Source: Archivesica marissinica
Taxonomy: Eukaryota > Mollusca > Bivalvia > Venerida > Vesicomyidae
NCBI GenBank assembly: GCA_014843695.1
Contig: CM026386.1
Coordinates: 86,171,111-86,235,110 of the forward strand
Direction of reading: 5' to 3'
Length of the DNA stretch: 64,000 nt
Shown: piece by piece, positions 11,481 through 23,545 of the stretch
Position numbering within the stretch: position 1 is the first letter of the stretch
How the letters are laid out: each line of letters starts with the position of its first letter
Translations under genes and position numbers: made by a program
The notes under the pieces: generated by a model
What the model was told of the DNA's origin: nothing
What the model saw: the letters and a program-made list of their open reading frames with translations, nothing else
The model's database searches: none

Positions 11481-13380
11481 TAGCCCTGTATTGACGCCAC
11501 AATGAGTGCTTATTTATCCTTATACATTTATTCATGCTGTTCTGCGAACCCGCGTGTCGTAGGGTTGATTATATGTGTTTATTTGACAATAAACGAGTAC
11601 AAGACTTTAGTATATAACACATAAAATAAAGTGATCTAGAGTTTATTGCGTCCTGCTTCTGGGTGTCAAACAATGTACCAACTCTTACGTCGTCTATGCC
11701 CATAGGAGTGTCCACACATAGTTCATGATTGAGAAACCACGGCCTGTGTGAACCCTTAGGTTCAGCAGCTACGTAGTTAATAAACTCCCCGGGTTGCACA
11801 TTATGCTAGCCGACCCAACACACAAACGGCCGCAAACCAATAGCTAGTTTCCCTTCGTGGTTATCTATTGGTTGCTGAAGCAACTATGCCTAGCTTTGAA
11901 TGGCGTGGGGGCGGATAGCATAAATGCGTTTTGCTATAATTCTGGGCTGCGTACAAGACTGGAGCGGCCTACCCGCGGCAGCATGGGGCCCTGAACCTAA
12001 CCACCCTGATGAGATCTTAACCAAAGTGACCAACATCTGGCACAAATACTGCAGTTTAAGCGGTTACATGATGGAACTTTAAACGAGTTAAATATACGAG
12101 TTCCTTGAGTAACCTTCCTGTCATTGCGACGTTGCAGCTCCTCGGTGTTCCGAAGTTACAGCGGTTCTGAAGGACTTGCGGAAGCCAGTCATTACCATTT
12201 TTGCTGAGGAGTGGGGTATGACACGAGCGGGAGAACACGAGTGGTCATTTGGTAACAACGCGAACAACCGGTGTTCGGGTTACCCCATTCTCTTTAATAA
12301 GCAATGACGTCGCACTATATTGTATAATTTTATGACAGCTAACTTAAATATTAATTGTATTGCAATCGGGTCTTCTCTGATATAACAAGGGAGGTAAATT
12401 GATCAAAGAGAGAACTATTTTGCTAAAATGCCATTTGCGCCACTAGCATATAGATGCACGAAACCGCACACAACTGTCTATGCTAATTTAACCAAGGCCG
12501 GCGAATAATAACTAGAATATTCACAATACACATAATGAATATACTGACCAAGCAATAATACGTTTGTAGTTGACATTAGATCATTTCCGTCATTGCAAAA
12601 TAGTTGTTTCTTACGTCAAATATAATTCATATGGGCTCACTTAAGATTGTGTGTTGAATAGCACGTGCAACGGTTTCTAAGGCATTTATGAGATGTTGGC
12701 AAAATGGAAGAAAACAGCTTTCTTTAACGATTTCCACAATCCATGCCATAAACCATTCAACATGAGTTATCGCGTCTAGAATAACATTGACTTCCCGTCA
12801 GCCACTTTATCAAGGTACTATTAAGCTACGGTTTCAATTGTTCTAATAAACAATTGTCTAAATACGACATGTATCGTATATCCAGAATTAGCGTAACACA
12901 GTGAAACAAAAACGAGCACTCATGAAAATTGTGACTTCAAAACAACGAAAAGCCTGTTAACTATGTGCTCGTAACATTGTTAATCCATTTTATTTATCTG
13001 TATTCTAAGCAGGCAAAATTAGTTTAAACTTTATTTATTAAAGTATACATTTTACAAATACGTATATATAATATACACAAATTACATAATGTAAGTATTG
13101 GATTGGAAAACAAGTTTTAACAACTTATATTAATTCCTTTCCAGAGTGGAGTGTTTAGTTATATCGTGTATTACGGTAGCGATCAGTACGACGAGCGAGT
13201 TGTTGTCGGATTAAGACAGCGACTTACGAGTTGTGAGAAGCATTGACGAGTTATTAAATATACTAAGATATAGATACATACTATGAATTGGTTGATAGTT
13301 ATATATTGGTTTCAAAATACAGAGTGTTGGAGTTACTCTATGATTTATTCGTTGCCTGAATGTAGTTTAACAATTATTCA
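11481..13380. other. No recognisable gene
   Basis: I see no coding region with domain motifs. Two CCAAT-like boxes in inverted orientation (AACCAATAG near 11,836 and CTATTGGTT near 11,870) could be promoter elements or chance. The rest is A/T-rich. Confidence 0.55.
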
Positions 13381-13452
13381 ATAGATAAGAAACGGGGTCA
13401 CACTCTTCAATGGGGGCGAGGGGCAACGACACTGGGCACACACAACCGCAAA

Positions 13453-15238
13453 CTAAGTGTTGAATCGTTTTGTGGCTTCGATGTAACTCTGGACGCGCAT
13501 AAGGATTATACTGTTCTGCTCGAATGGTAGGTGTTCGTCTCCAAATAAGAGGTTATTCACAGTTAGGGCACATGGAAGATTGACAAGGAAGCGTTGACGA
13601 AAAGGGACATAGTGATGACACTGGAGGAGATAGTGATTGGTAGATTCGATTGCTCCACACTCGCAAACTGGTGATTCGACTATGTTCTCCCTATGGAGGT
13701 CTTGATTTAAGGAGCTGCATCCAAGGCGAAGGCATGTATGTAGTATTTGGTTTCTTCTATTGCCGATGTTGTACAGCGGTGATGGTGCTGTTGTGTTCTT
13801 GTTCAGATTGGCCTTGAAGGATCGAACAGTGTTAGAGTTGCGGATGTCAGTTGGCAGTGTGTTCCAATCTTTTATCGTTAATGTTAGAAATGATGAGCTG
13901 TATGTTTGTGTTCTCGTGTGGATCAATGGAATGTCAGATGCATTTCTAAGTTGATATCTTTGGGCCTGTGTCGGAATTAAGTCGGTTAGGTATGCTGGAG
14001 ATATGCTTGATTCCATCTTGTAAAGTAATGTGAGTCTGTGTTTCTTTCGCCTTGCTGCCAAAGTGTCCCATTTCAGTTCATTTAGTAGATATTTGATGTT
14101 ACAGAGTTTTGTGACACCAGACACTATTCTTGCTGCCTCGTTTTGGATCGATTCGATTTCGTTCTTAAGTTGAATGGTACAGTTGTCCCACACGGTGTCA
14201 CCGTATTCAAGAACAGGCCGTATGAATGAAAAGTACATGCGCTCCAGGCTCTTCCGGTTGAGAATATATTTGAGTGATCGTAGAGTTCCGATTCTTTGCC
14301 ATGCCATGTTTACCGTTGTGTTTATGTGTGATGACCATTTGGCATCGTCAGAGAGCGTGAGTCCGAGGTGTTGATGTGTGCTGACCTGGTCAACGACAGT
14401 AAGATAGTAAGGTTTGGGTGAGGTTGCTTTATCCGTTTCCTGGAGAACAGCATACTCTCTGTTTTGGAAGGGTTAAAGGTGACTAGCCAGTCCTTGGACC
14501 ATGTGTGGATAGTACGTAAATCCTCGTTGAGAATAGTGGCTGAAGATATTGGATCATCGACTATGATATACAAACTGGTGTCATCAGTAAACGGTCGTAT
14601 CTTGGCTTGAATATCTTTGACGATGTCGTTAATGTAAATGAGAAATAGGAGCGGACCAAGAATGGACCCTTGGGGGACACCAACATTGACAGATGACCAA
14701 CTAGAGGAAGTGTTTGAGATGACTACACGTTGCCTTCGCTGGGATAAGTATGAAGAAAACCAATTTAATAAATTACCATGAATCCCAAGTGAAGCCAGTT
14801 TGTGAAGTAGGCCACGATGCCAGACTCTGTCGAACGCCTTTGATATGTCGCAGAAGACAACCCGAACCTCTTGCCCTTCATCCAGAGCTTGGCAGATGTC
14901 GTTATAAAGAAATGTGAGCTGATTGATGGTTGAATCACCTTTGATGAACCCTGACTGAGAAGGAGTGATAAGTCCATTACCAATAACAAAGTTGTATAAA
15001 TACTTATGGACACAGTGCTCCATAAGCTTTCCAATGCAACTCAAGAGAGAGATTGGGCGATAGTTAGAAGGTTTAGAAGGATCTGACTTTTTGAAGATTG
15101 GTGTTACGTTTGCCATTTTCCATGGAGAAGGGATTGTCGAAATTGACAGCAGTTTGTTGAAATAAATAGAAAGTGGTGTAGCTAGAGCATCTGCTCCCTC
15201 GCGGATGAGTCTTGGACTGATGAGATTGCAAAATTGCT
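13453..15238 (-). pseudogene. 5'-truncated LINE with RT, one frameshift
   Basis: Reading on the minus strand from about 15,238, the polymerase starts mid-domain (LISPRLIREGADALATPL) and carries the full set of RT motifs: NYRPISLLSCIGKLMEH, SQSGFIKGDSTINQL, motif A VVFCDISKAFDRVWH, motif B GVPQGSILGPLLFLIYINDI, and motif C FTDDTSLY with both catalytic Asp present. Near 14,405 a single-base frameshift moves the reading into the frame that runs from 14,307 to 13,453 (EYGDTVWDNC and onward). It ends in a Cys/His cluster, CECGAIESTNHYLLQC, that resembles the C-terminal zinc motif of several LINE clades. Endonuclease and ORF1 are absent. I would place it in the Jockey/I-like group, but cannot fix the clade by eye. 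Confidence 0.85.
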
Positions 15239-16250
15239 GGATATATAGGTGTTAAATATACGTACGTTTACTATGCTCAGCCGTATTATTACAAATATAA
15301 GCGCTGCAGTATTGTTTTACAAATTCATGAATTGAATTATATGATTACATAATTGTACACGTGTTATCTTGAATATACGAGATAATCTATTGAACTAATT
15401 CATTACATATTAGTGTACATATTCATATTAGTTTACGTAGTCGTTATATAGGCCTACATAGAAATGTATTTGTCTACAAAGGCTATTTGTTGCTAACGGT
15501 TCCGTCACATTTAATACATCAATGTGACCAACATTATATGTACTAATGAGAATGTTTTATCTTTGTACGAATGATTAACATTGGAATAATTCAATATCAC
15601 GTTAAAGAAATTGTACGACTCGATAATTCCTGCATGCTATAGTATAATATGGAATTAATGCGGACATATCGTACGTACTTTGTAAGCAGGGTTTATCTAC
15701 CGGTGATGTGTTCCGTAATATATATATGTGTGTGTGATACATATGCATGATATATCCGACTTGTTATGACTCATCATATATGTGTTTATTGTGTGTTTAG
15801 GCTGTCGTTATGCATTAAGCTAATCCAGAATCTGAAACAGGTTAAATAAATAAGAATTAAACGTTTCGTAAAATTTAAATTGTGAATTGGATCTTTTAAT
15901 TATAGCCCGACCCGCCTCGGTACCTCACGCCAACTGAGTTCCCCAACTACATACACTACAACAGAACCCTATACCCAACAAACAAATAAGCCGGGATTGC
16001 AATATCACTCATTGAAAGATGACATCCGGACTAAATCTAAGGCCTCTCGTCTTCAAATTCTGACAGACGAAGATGTAAAAAACTAGTCATGGAACTTTGC
16101 AGGAAGCATTGGTATCATGTCTAGTTGTGCGTAATTGTAACCCCATTCTGATTTGATGATTATTTTGTGGATTTATGGCCAATTGAACATTTTTATGACA
16201 CAAAGCTTGTCTGCGAATGTTTTCCATAATCCCTTGTTGGATTTTCTCCA
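15239..16250. other. No recognisable gene
   Basis: A/T-rich sequence left of the LINE's truncated 5' end, including a short TA/TG run near 15,719. No supported feature. Confidence 0.6.
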
Positions 16251-16352
16251 AACCTGGCAGGAAGTACCCAACCCTGTACATCTATAACTGTATGTATATA
16301 AAGTGGAGGGAGTATTTCCCAGCTGACTAACACTGGAGCTTCTACCCTAGCC
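16251..16352. repeat. Isolated diverged 83-bp monomer
   Basis: This resembles one monomer of the array that starts near 16,998: CCTGTACATCTATAAC, TGTATATAAAGTGG and AGTATTTCCCAGC occur in the same order. It lies about 650 bases outside the array and is strongly diverged, as expected for an old monomer left behind by array contraction or homogenisation. Confidence 0.6.
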
Positions 16353-16997
16353 ATGGTTCCAGTCTGTCGATGTTTCACCAATTTACTTCTGGCAAAATGA
16401 CAGCCTGGGGAAACTCGATTTCCGAGCGTAGCACCACCACATTACACCCATATTTACTAGGGTGTTGATTGAAGGACGACAACTCTTATCTGCAAGATAC
16501 GATCGCTAAAAATAGAAACGGAATATTTTTGGAAGTCGCCGAACAGGCACGATTATACATGGTCTTTTCCGAAAATACACAAATGCTCCCGTAGCCCCAT
16601 TTACATTGCAAACATTAGTTTCCCGTGTCTGTGTTATATCGATAATATGGCACATTTTAACTATTACATTTAGGTGGTAACACATCGATTCTGCGTAATT
16701 GAAGTAAGGACGACTTAATCCTGAGTAAATATGTTAAATCAGATGCACATTGTACTTTTTTAAAACTTATCGTTATCAATATTGCAGTGCCTTTCGATTC
16801 AAATACGTCATTAATTAAGTCACGTGCTAATAGGTCTATTAATAGGATTAATGATAATCAATAATTACACAGAAAAAACATCGAGTTTCCTCAGTAGTTG
16901 ATATTATCAGAAACTCAATACGGCCCAATTAATGATATCGGTATTAAAATATATTTATATGACTGACCAGGCAAAATATTTCAACGCCTGTTCCTAG

Positions 16998-19900
16998 GCT
17001 ACTTCAACCCTCCACCCTGTGCATCTATACGTGGATGTATACTGAGAGGGGGTATTTCCCAGCAGGCTGACCTTGGAAATACTACACCACCCCTGTAGAT
17101 ATATATGTGTATGCATATAGAGTGGGGGAGTATTGCCCACAGGCAGACCCTGGATATTCTACCCCCACCCTTGTACATCTATGCGTGTATGTATATAAAG
17201 TGTGAGAGGGGAGTATTGCCCACAGGCTGACCCTGGATATTCTACCCCCACCCTTGTACATCTATGCGTGTATGTATATAAAGTGTGAGAGGGGAGTATT
17301 GCCCACAGGCTGACCCTGGATATTCTACCCCCACCCTTGTACATCTATGCGTGTATGTATATAAAGTGTGAGAGGGGAGTATTGCCCACAGGCTGACCCT
17401 GGATATTCTACCCCCACCCTTGTACATCTATGCGTGTATGTATATAAAGTGTGAGAGGGGAGTATTGCCCACAGGCTGACCCTGGATATTCTACCCCCAC
17501 CCTTGTACATCTATGCGTGTATGTATATAAAGTGTGAGAGGGGAGTATTGCCCACAGGCTGACCCTGGATATTCTACCCCCACCCTTGTACATCTATGCG
17601 TGTATGTATATAAAGTGTCATAGGGGAGTATTGCCCACAGGCTGACCCTGGATATTCTACCCCCACCCTTGTACATCTATGAGTGTATGTATATAAAGTG
17701 TCATAGGGGAATATTGCCCACAGGCTGACCCTGGATAGTCTACCTCCACCCTTGTACATCTATCCGTGTATGTATATAAATTGTCATAGGGGAGTATTGC
17801 CCACAGGCTGGCCCTGGATAGTATACCCCCACCCTTGTACATCTATGCGTGTATGTATATAAAGTGTGAGAGGGGAGTATTGCCCACAGGCTGACCCTGG
17901 ATATTCTACCCACACCCTTGTACATCTATGCGTGTATGTATATAAAGTGTGAGAGGGGAGTATTGCCCACAGGCTGACCCTGGATAGTCTACCCCCACCC
18001 TTGTACATCTATGCGTGTATGTATATAAAGTGTGAGAGGGGAGCATTGCCCACATGTTGACCCTGGATAGTCTACCCTCACCCTAGTACATCTATGCGTG
18101 TATGTATATAAAGTGTCATAGGGGAGTATTGCCCACAGGCTGACCCTGGATAGTCTACCCTCACCCTTGTACATATATGCGTGTATGTATATAAAGTGTG
18201 AGAGGGGAGTATTGCCCACCGGCTGACTCTGGATAGTCTACCCTCACCCTTGTACATCTATGCGTGTATGTATATAAAGAATGAGAGGGGAGTATTGCCC
18301 ACAGGAAGACCCTGGATAGTCTACCCCCACCCTTGTACATCTATGCGTGTATGTATATAAAGTGTCATAGGGAAGTATTGCCCACAGGCTGACCTTGGAT
18401 AGTCTACCCTCACCCTTGTACATCTATGCGTGTATGTATATAAAGTGTGAGAGGGGAGTATTGCCCACATGCTGACCCTGGATAGTCTACCCACACCCTT
18501 GTACATCTATGCGTGTATGTATATAAAGTGTCAGAGGGGAGTATTGCCCACAGGCTGACCCTGGATAGTCTACCCTCACCCTTGTACATCTATTCGTGTA
18601 TGTATATAAAGTGTGAGAGGGGAGTATTGCCCACAGGCAGACCCTGGATAGTCTACCCCCACCCTTGTGCATCTATGCGTGTATGTATATAAAGTGTGAG
18701 AGGGGAGTATTGCCCACAGGCTGACCCTGGATAGTCTACCCTCACCCTTGTACATCTATGCGTTTATGTATATAAAGTGTGAGAGGGGAGTATTGCCCAC
18801 AGGCTGACCTGGATATTCTACTCCCACCCTTGTACATCTATGCGTGAATGTATATAAAGTGTGAGATGGGAGTATTGCCCACAGGCTGACCCTGGATAGT
18901 CTACCCCCACCCTTGTACATCTATGCTTGTATGTATATAAAGTGTGAGAGGGGTGTATTGCCCACAGGCTGACCCTGGATAGTCTACCCTCACCCTTGAA
19001 CATCTATGCGTGTATGTATTTAAAGTGTGAGATGGGAGTATTGCCCACCGGCTGACTCTGGATAGTCTACCCTCACCCTTGTACATCTATGCGTGTATGT
19101 ATATAAAGTGTGCGAGGGGAGTATTGCCCACAGGCAGACCCTGGATAGTCTACCCCCACCCTTGTACATCTATGCGTGTATGTATATAAAGTGTGAGAGG
19201 GGAGTATTGCCCACAGGCTGACCCTGGATAGTCTACCCACACCCTTGTACATCTATGCGTGTATGTATATAAAGTGTGAGAGGGGAGTATTGCCCACAGG
19301 CTGACCCTGGATATTCTACCCCCACCCTTGTACATCTATGCGTGTATGTATATAAAGTGTGAGAGGGGAGTATTGCCCACAGGCTGACCCTGGATATTCT
19401 ACCCCCACCCTTGTACATCTATGCGTGTATGTATATAAAGTGTGAGAGGGGAGTATTGCCCACAGGCTGACCCTGGATAGTCTACCCCCACCCTTGTACA
19501 TCTATGCGTGTATGTATATAAAGTGTCATAGGGGAGTATTGCCCACAGGCTGACCCTGGATAGTCTACCCCCACCCTTGTACATATATGCGTGTATGTAT
19601 ATAAAGTGTGAGAGGGGAGTATTGCCCACAGGCTGACCCTGGATAGTCTACCCCCACCCTTGTACATCTATGCGTGTATGTATATAAAGTGTCATAGGGG
19701 AGTATTGCCCACAGGCTGACCCTGGATATTCTACCCCCACCCTTGTACATCTATGCGTGTATGTATATAAAGTGTGAGAGGGGAGTATTGCCCACAGGCT
19801 GACCCTGGATATTCTACCCCCACCCTTGTACATCTATGCGTGTATGTATATAAAGTGTGAGAGGGGAGTATTGCCCACAGGCTGACCCGGGAAATTCTAT

Positions 19901-20075
19901 GCACCACCCCAGTTCATCTATGCATACAGGTATATAGAGTGGTGTGTGGTATTTCCCAGCAGGCTGACCCTAAAAATTCAACCCCACCTCTGTACATCTT
20001 ATATGTATATATAGTGGGGAGGGGGGGAGTATTTTCCCGCAGACTGACCCTGGGAATTATACATCCCCACCCACA
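16998..20075. repeat. 83-bp satellite array, about 37 copies
   Basis: The unit is about 83 bp and contains TGTACATCTATGCGTGTATG, TATATAAAGTGTGAGAGG, GAGTATTGCCCACAGGCTGA and CCCTGGATA. Copies near 17,160-17,630 are almost identical. Elsewhere two sub-types alternate: GAGAGGGG or CATAGGGG after the TATA stretch, and ATTCTACCCCC or AGTCTACCCTC before the end. Monomers at both edges (16,998-17,080 and 19,890-20,075) are clearly more diverged, the usual sign of homogenisation by unequal exchange in the middle. Because 83 is not a multiple of three, the array gives a series of short minus-strand open frames spaced 83 bp apart, which are not genes. Confidence 0.95.
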
Positions 20076-20228
20076 ACATATATTTAGTGTATACACACTA
20101 GACCTAAAACATAACAAATAAAAAACACTACTATCAAATTGAAATTCACAAAATGGCGACAATGAGATCAAATAAAATTCAAACAAAGTGAAAACACACT
20201 CAAAATAACAGCATAAACTCGGCAAGAA

Positions 20229-20911
20229 TTAATACTGTGTGTGTCCACCTCTGGCTCTCAGCACATGTAGACATCTTTGTCTCATGTATAGTATGCCGTT
20301 CTTGATAAATCTCTGAGGGATGGTGTTCCTCTCATGAACGAGTATGCGTTGTAACTCGCGCAAGTTCACTGGTGGTACATGTCGTCTTAGAACACGGCGG
20401 CCAAGCTCATCCCACAAGTGCTCGATGGGGTTGATATCCTGAGACTTGGGTGGCCATGGAAGCTTCCTGATGTTCTGTTGCTGCAGAAATGTCCGATTGG
20501 CTCGAGCTGTGTATTTGGGTACCCGTCCTGCATCAGTACAATACCTCGTCCATTGGATATGAGGGATGGCTACATGAAGTAGAATGTCCTGTTGATTTCA
20601 AGGCGCTGAGATTCCCCGGAACTATGACAAGCTGGGTGTTTGTATGTGGGGATACGCCGGACCATACCATCACTGTTCCTCCACCAATATGGTCATGCTC
20701 GTGCACACATTCGTCATTCAGTCGCTCTCCACAACGCCTGTACAGACGCATCCTACCATCGTTGTTGTGAAGATTGAATCGACTCTCGTCAGTAAATAGG
20801 ACGTTGCCCTACTCTGCCCAAGTCATCCTCTGGTGCTGACGAGCCCAGAGCTCCCATTGTTGTCGATGTCGAGCTGTAAGGATATGTCCACGGAGGCGTT
20901 TCATAACGTTT
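20229..20911 (-). pseudogene. Tc1-like transposase, N-terminally truncated
   Basis: On the minus strand the catalytic half of a Tc1/mariner DDE transposase can be read: LRGHILTARHRQQQWELW, FTDESRFNLHNNDGRMRLY (first Asp), GGGTVMVWSGVS, MQDG (second Asp), then TARANRTFLQQQ and SQDINPIEHLWDELGRR (third acid, Glu), to LHVLRARGGHTQY at the C-terminus. The DNA-binding HTH domain is missing, so the copy is truncated near 20,911. A stop follows TWAE, and the reading is broken between MDEVLY and TARANR by a stop and a frameshift. It starts about 150 bases after the 83-bp array ends. No terminal inverted repeats were identified. Confidence 0.85.
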
Positions 20912-21733
20912 TTTTAAACTAATTGGTCTGTTATGATAAGGTGCAAAAATTCAAAGCTATACCTTTAACCATATTTGAACAAAATCAAATTGAAAAAGGT
21001 CTAGTTAGAACATCCGTTCAGTGTATTGAGTGGGGGAAGTGTCTATTGCACCGGCATTGTTCATGTGTACATTTGGAGGGTCTCGTGGAATATTAAGTGT
21101 GCAATGCAGGCACATAAAGAACTATAATGCCAAATTAACAAGACATTGTAATATATGAGTATATTTCAGGTAAGGCATCGTCTTCTGTGCCGACCGTTAC
21201 AAGTGGGAAGAAACTAATGATAACAATAGATAAACTGTATCCATCCAATCCACAATTCAGTCCGTTGTTCTCATATGGGGTAAGTAAAGGTTTATCTGAT
21301 TATGTTCTAGTGCTGGGTCTTATGTATCAGCCTTCAGGTTAATATTGTAACACATTGAATACATGTAGGTTAATGAGAATCATTATAGTCAGCTTCTTCC
21401 ATGAATACTCATAAACGTAGATAGGTCCTCTTAGTTGGTTTCCACAGTTTTGGTTTTTAATTTACAAGTACATGCATACATACAATGGCATACTTGTACA
21501 TGGAAAACAATTAAACATTAAATTAGGATTAATTAGTATTGCTGTATAAGATTTTATCTGGAAAACAACAAATGGCAACGTTGGGCTACAAGTTATAACA
21601 ACAGTATTTACAGCCCTCCCCATCACTTCAACTAAATTAACAATGTTGGATGAACAATTTCTCCTATGTATGATCTGATGTAGAAAAATAATTTGCACGC
21701 ACACACACACAGACATTATATTGTTTGTTTCTT
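20912..21733. other. Mostly noncoding spacer
   Basis: Apart from one candidate exon at 21,170-21,279, listed separately, I see no gene, RNA or clear repeat here. Confidence 0.5.
21170..21279 (+). other. Candidate 110-bp coding exon
   Basis: A pyrimidine/A-rich acceptor (ATATTTCAG) ends at 21,169 and a consensus donor (G|GTAAGT) follows 21,279. Only one of three frames is open across the stretch. It starts after two bases of a split codon (phase 1) and ends at a codon boundary (phase 0). The 36 codons start KASSSVPTVTSGKK and end FSPLFSYG, with no domain I recognise. It could be a linker exon of a host gene, perhaps the one that contributes the Ig exon at 55.3 kb, but that link is speculative. 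Splice-site-like pairs this close can occur by chance. Confidence 0.3.
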
Positions 21734-22070
21734 GATCTAAAACAAGTTTTCAATACTGTTTGGAGGGGATGTCTTTGGGGAAAATTACTTAATACAAGAA
21801 TAAATGGGAAATGTTTTAATCTTATTAAAAATATGTACAGTAATATAAAATCATGTGTATGCAGTAATTCAGACTGTTAAATTTCTTCACAAGCAATATT
21901 GGCATAAGACAGGGAGAGAATCGTTCGACTTTACATTTTCTATATTCCTCAATGACCTGCACACATTTTTAGAGGTAAATATACCCAGCGACGAGCAAGT
22001 AGATGGTAGACAAAACCTTTTAAAATTATTTTTACTATTGTATGCAGACGAAAAGAGCGTTGAGTTCGCA
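21734..22070 (+). pseudogene. LINE reverse transcriptase fragment
   Basis: The motif A region reads DLKQVFNTVWRGCLWGKLL, with Asn at the position usually held by a catalytic Asp (only the leading Asp is kept), followed by INGKCFNLIKNMYSNIKSCV. After a stop and a frame change come IFLNDLHTFLEVNIPSDEQV and LLKLFLLLYADE, the motif C region, which reads YADE where the family has YADD. The order and spacing match a mid-RT fragment of a LINE abundant in invertebrates. Both ends are truncated. Confidence 0.7.
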
Positions 22071-22227
22071 GCATTGATCTTCTGGTCCTTTTTCCTCTCG
22101 CCGAGTCTCCCAGAATCTCGTCTCGTGCTGCCGTGGTGATATTTCACCGGCCTCAAGCCGTACCGTACCGTAGTTATCACCACACTCTCCCCCACGTTAT
22201 CCAAAGCATCTTGCATACAGTAATGCA

Positions 22228-22634
22228 GGAACCAGTTTGGGTTATATTTACTCAGTAATCCGACATGTAAGAAACTTTCGAAGAGCTGGATCGAGATGGT
22301 GTCTTCCGTTGATCTGACATGTAAATAACTATCAGATTGAACTTCTACACTGTTCATTTTAACACAATCTGTTGATTCATATTAACACAGTAATCCGACA
22401 TGTAAGAAACTATCGAATAGCTGGATCGAGATGGTGTCTTCCTTTGATTCATATTAACACAGAAATCCGACATGTAAGAAACTATCGAAGAGCTGGATTA
22501 AGATGGTGTCTCCCTTTAATTCATATTAACACAGTAATCCGACATGTAAGAAACTATCGAAGAGCTGGATTAAGATGGTGTCTCCCGTTGATCTGACATG
22601 TAAGAAACTATCAGATTGAACTTCTACACTGTAG
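22228..22634 (+). repeat. 72-bp tandem repeat inside a larger duplication
   Basis: Full units begin at 22,374, 22,446 and 22,518 (72 bp, or 24 codons), with a partial related unit at about 22,232-22,310. Outside them, the segment with TCTGACATGTAA and CTATCAGATTGAACTTCTAC occurs twice, at about 22,313-22,353 and 22,596-22,634, so a smaller tandem expansion sits within a larger direct repeat. The open frame across it is a by-product of the multiple-of-three unit length; I do not call it a gene. Confidence 0.85.
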
Positions 22635-22639
22635 CAACT

Positions 22640-22855
22640 GCCATGCAAAAAGCTGCTGAGCACTACAATCCGAATTATAAATGGGTACTTTCTGGAGTGG
22701 CATTTCCCCCATACAAATATCTGGCATTCGCGGTGGTGACAAGCAGAGCACCCAGCGTTTCACTACCCCTACGGCTGGCGATGATGGCTGCTGTGAGACC
22801 TATTAAATTTGGAGCAGTTCTTCTAGAAACATGCACAGGATTTTCAGGATAATCC
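22640..22855. other. No supported gene
   Basis: Short stretch between the 72-bp repeat and the truncated end of the TatD-like ORF. On the minus strand it lies where the missing TatD C-terminus would be, but it shows no clear continuation of that domain. Confidence 0.5.
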
Positions 22856-23545
22856 TTATTGTAAGAGAAGGTGAAATATGGTGCACAGGCCAGCCAACTG
22901 CTGTCCGTTGAAGCGAGTCACCAACCGCGTAAACACAAAGTATGTATTCGGAAAGACATTTAACCAATCCCGGACTACTTGTTCCGTACCCGTGAAACAA
23001 TGCAGATGCATGGCCTGATTGGGAATGACCACATTCTTTAGTTGGAACAACAAGGTACTATATGCCTCACTTGTATCTTCCAGACTAGTCATACTGCGGC
23101 AGTGAATAATAAGCACATGCCGATCTTGCAGCAAGGGTAAAGCCTGGCTCAGTACCTTCTGTTGGGTTGCCCATTGAGCTGGTGACACAGAGTGGTTAAT
23201 ACCGACCTCACCAAACCCGATAACCTCCGGCATTTCTAGGAGTTTTTCCATCCTACCTAGATCCTCAACACTAACGTTCCGTACATCCTTAGGATGCAAC
23301 CCTATACTGACGTATATACCATCACGGTGCAGCTGTCTAACCTCCTCTTCCGTCGGGAAGGTAGCTGGGTCACAAACGTTGGCCACAGCTCCAGCCACCT
23401 GCACACATAAATGATCCTCCGGGTTGCCCACCCTCAGACATAGGTCCGTTAATGTTGCCTCGGGCATGTTTAACGTGTTGCGTGTTCGATCTAGGTGAAA
23501 ATGACTATCAAACCCCTCCAGACGAAGTGTAGCTTCACTTACCAC
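22856..23545 (-). CDS. TatD-like metal-dependent hydrolase, C-terminally truncated
   Basis: TatD-family proteins are metal-dependent nucleases or hydrolases with a TIM-barrel fold. This 229-codon minus-strand frame shows most family metal ligands: FDSHFHLDR (His15 and His17), IGLHP (His84), IGFGEVGIN (Glu113), LIIHCR (His148) and HLHCFTGT (His182). It stops at LLLQ, just before the place where the family has its last metal ligand, an Asp, so about 40-60 C-terminal residues are lost. An upstream ORF overlaps its start by 11 bases in another frame. From memory, many bivalve proteins join a short zinc-finger-like start to a TatD domain, so the two ORFs are probably one gene broken by a frameshift or divided by an intron. 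A GTAAGT at the junction would suit a splice donor, but also reads as coding. Likely a pseudogene. Confidence 0.75.
   Translation of the reverse strand: MVSEATLRLEGFDSHFHLDRTRNTLNMPEATLTDLCLRVGNPEDHLCVQVAGAVANVCDPATFPTEEEVRQLHRDGIYVSIGLHPKDVRNVSVEDLGRMEKLLEMPEVIGFGEVGINHSVSPAQWATQQKVLSQALPLLQDRHVLIIHCRSMTSLEDTSEAYSTLLFQLKNVVIPNQAMHLHCFTGTEQVVRDWLNVFPNTYFVFTRLVTRFNGQQLAGLCTIFHLLLQ

Noticed and set aside
17159..19833. Series of about 61-codon minus-strand ORFs spaced 83 bp apart
   Set aside because: They are shadows of the 83-bp satellite; the spacing equals the unit length.
22372..22596. 75-codon ORF over the 72-bp repeat as a gene
   Set aside because: It results from the 24-codon unit length; there is no start context, domain or conservation to support it.
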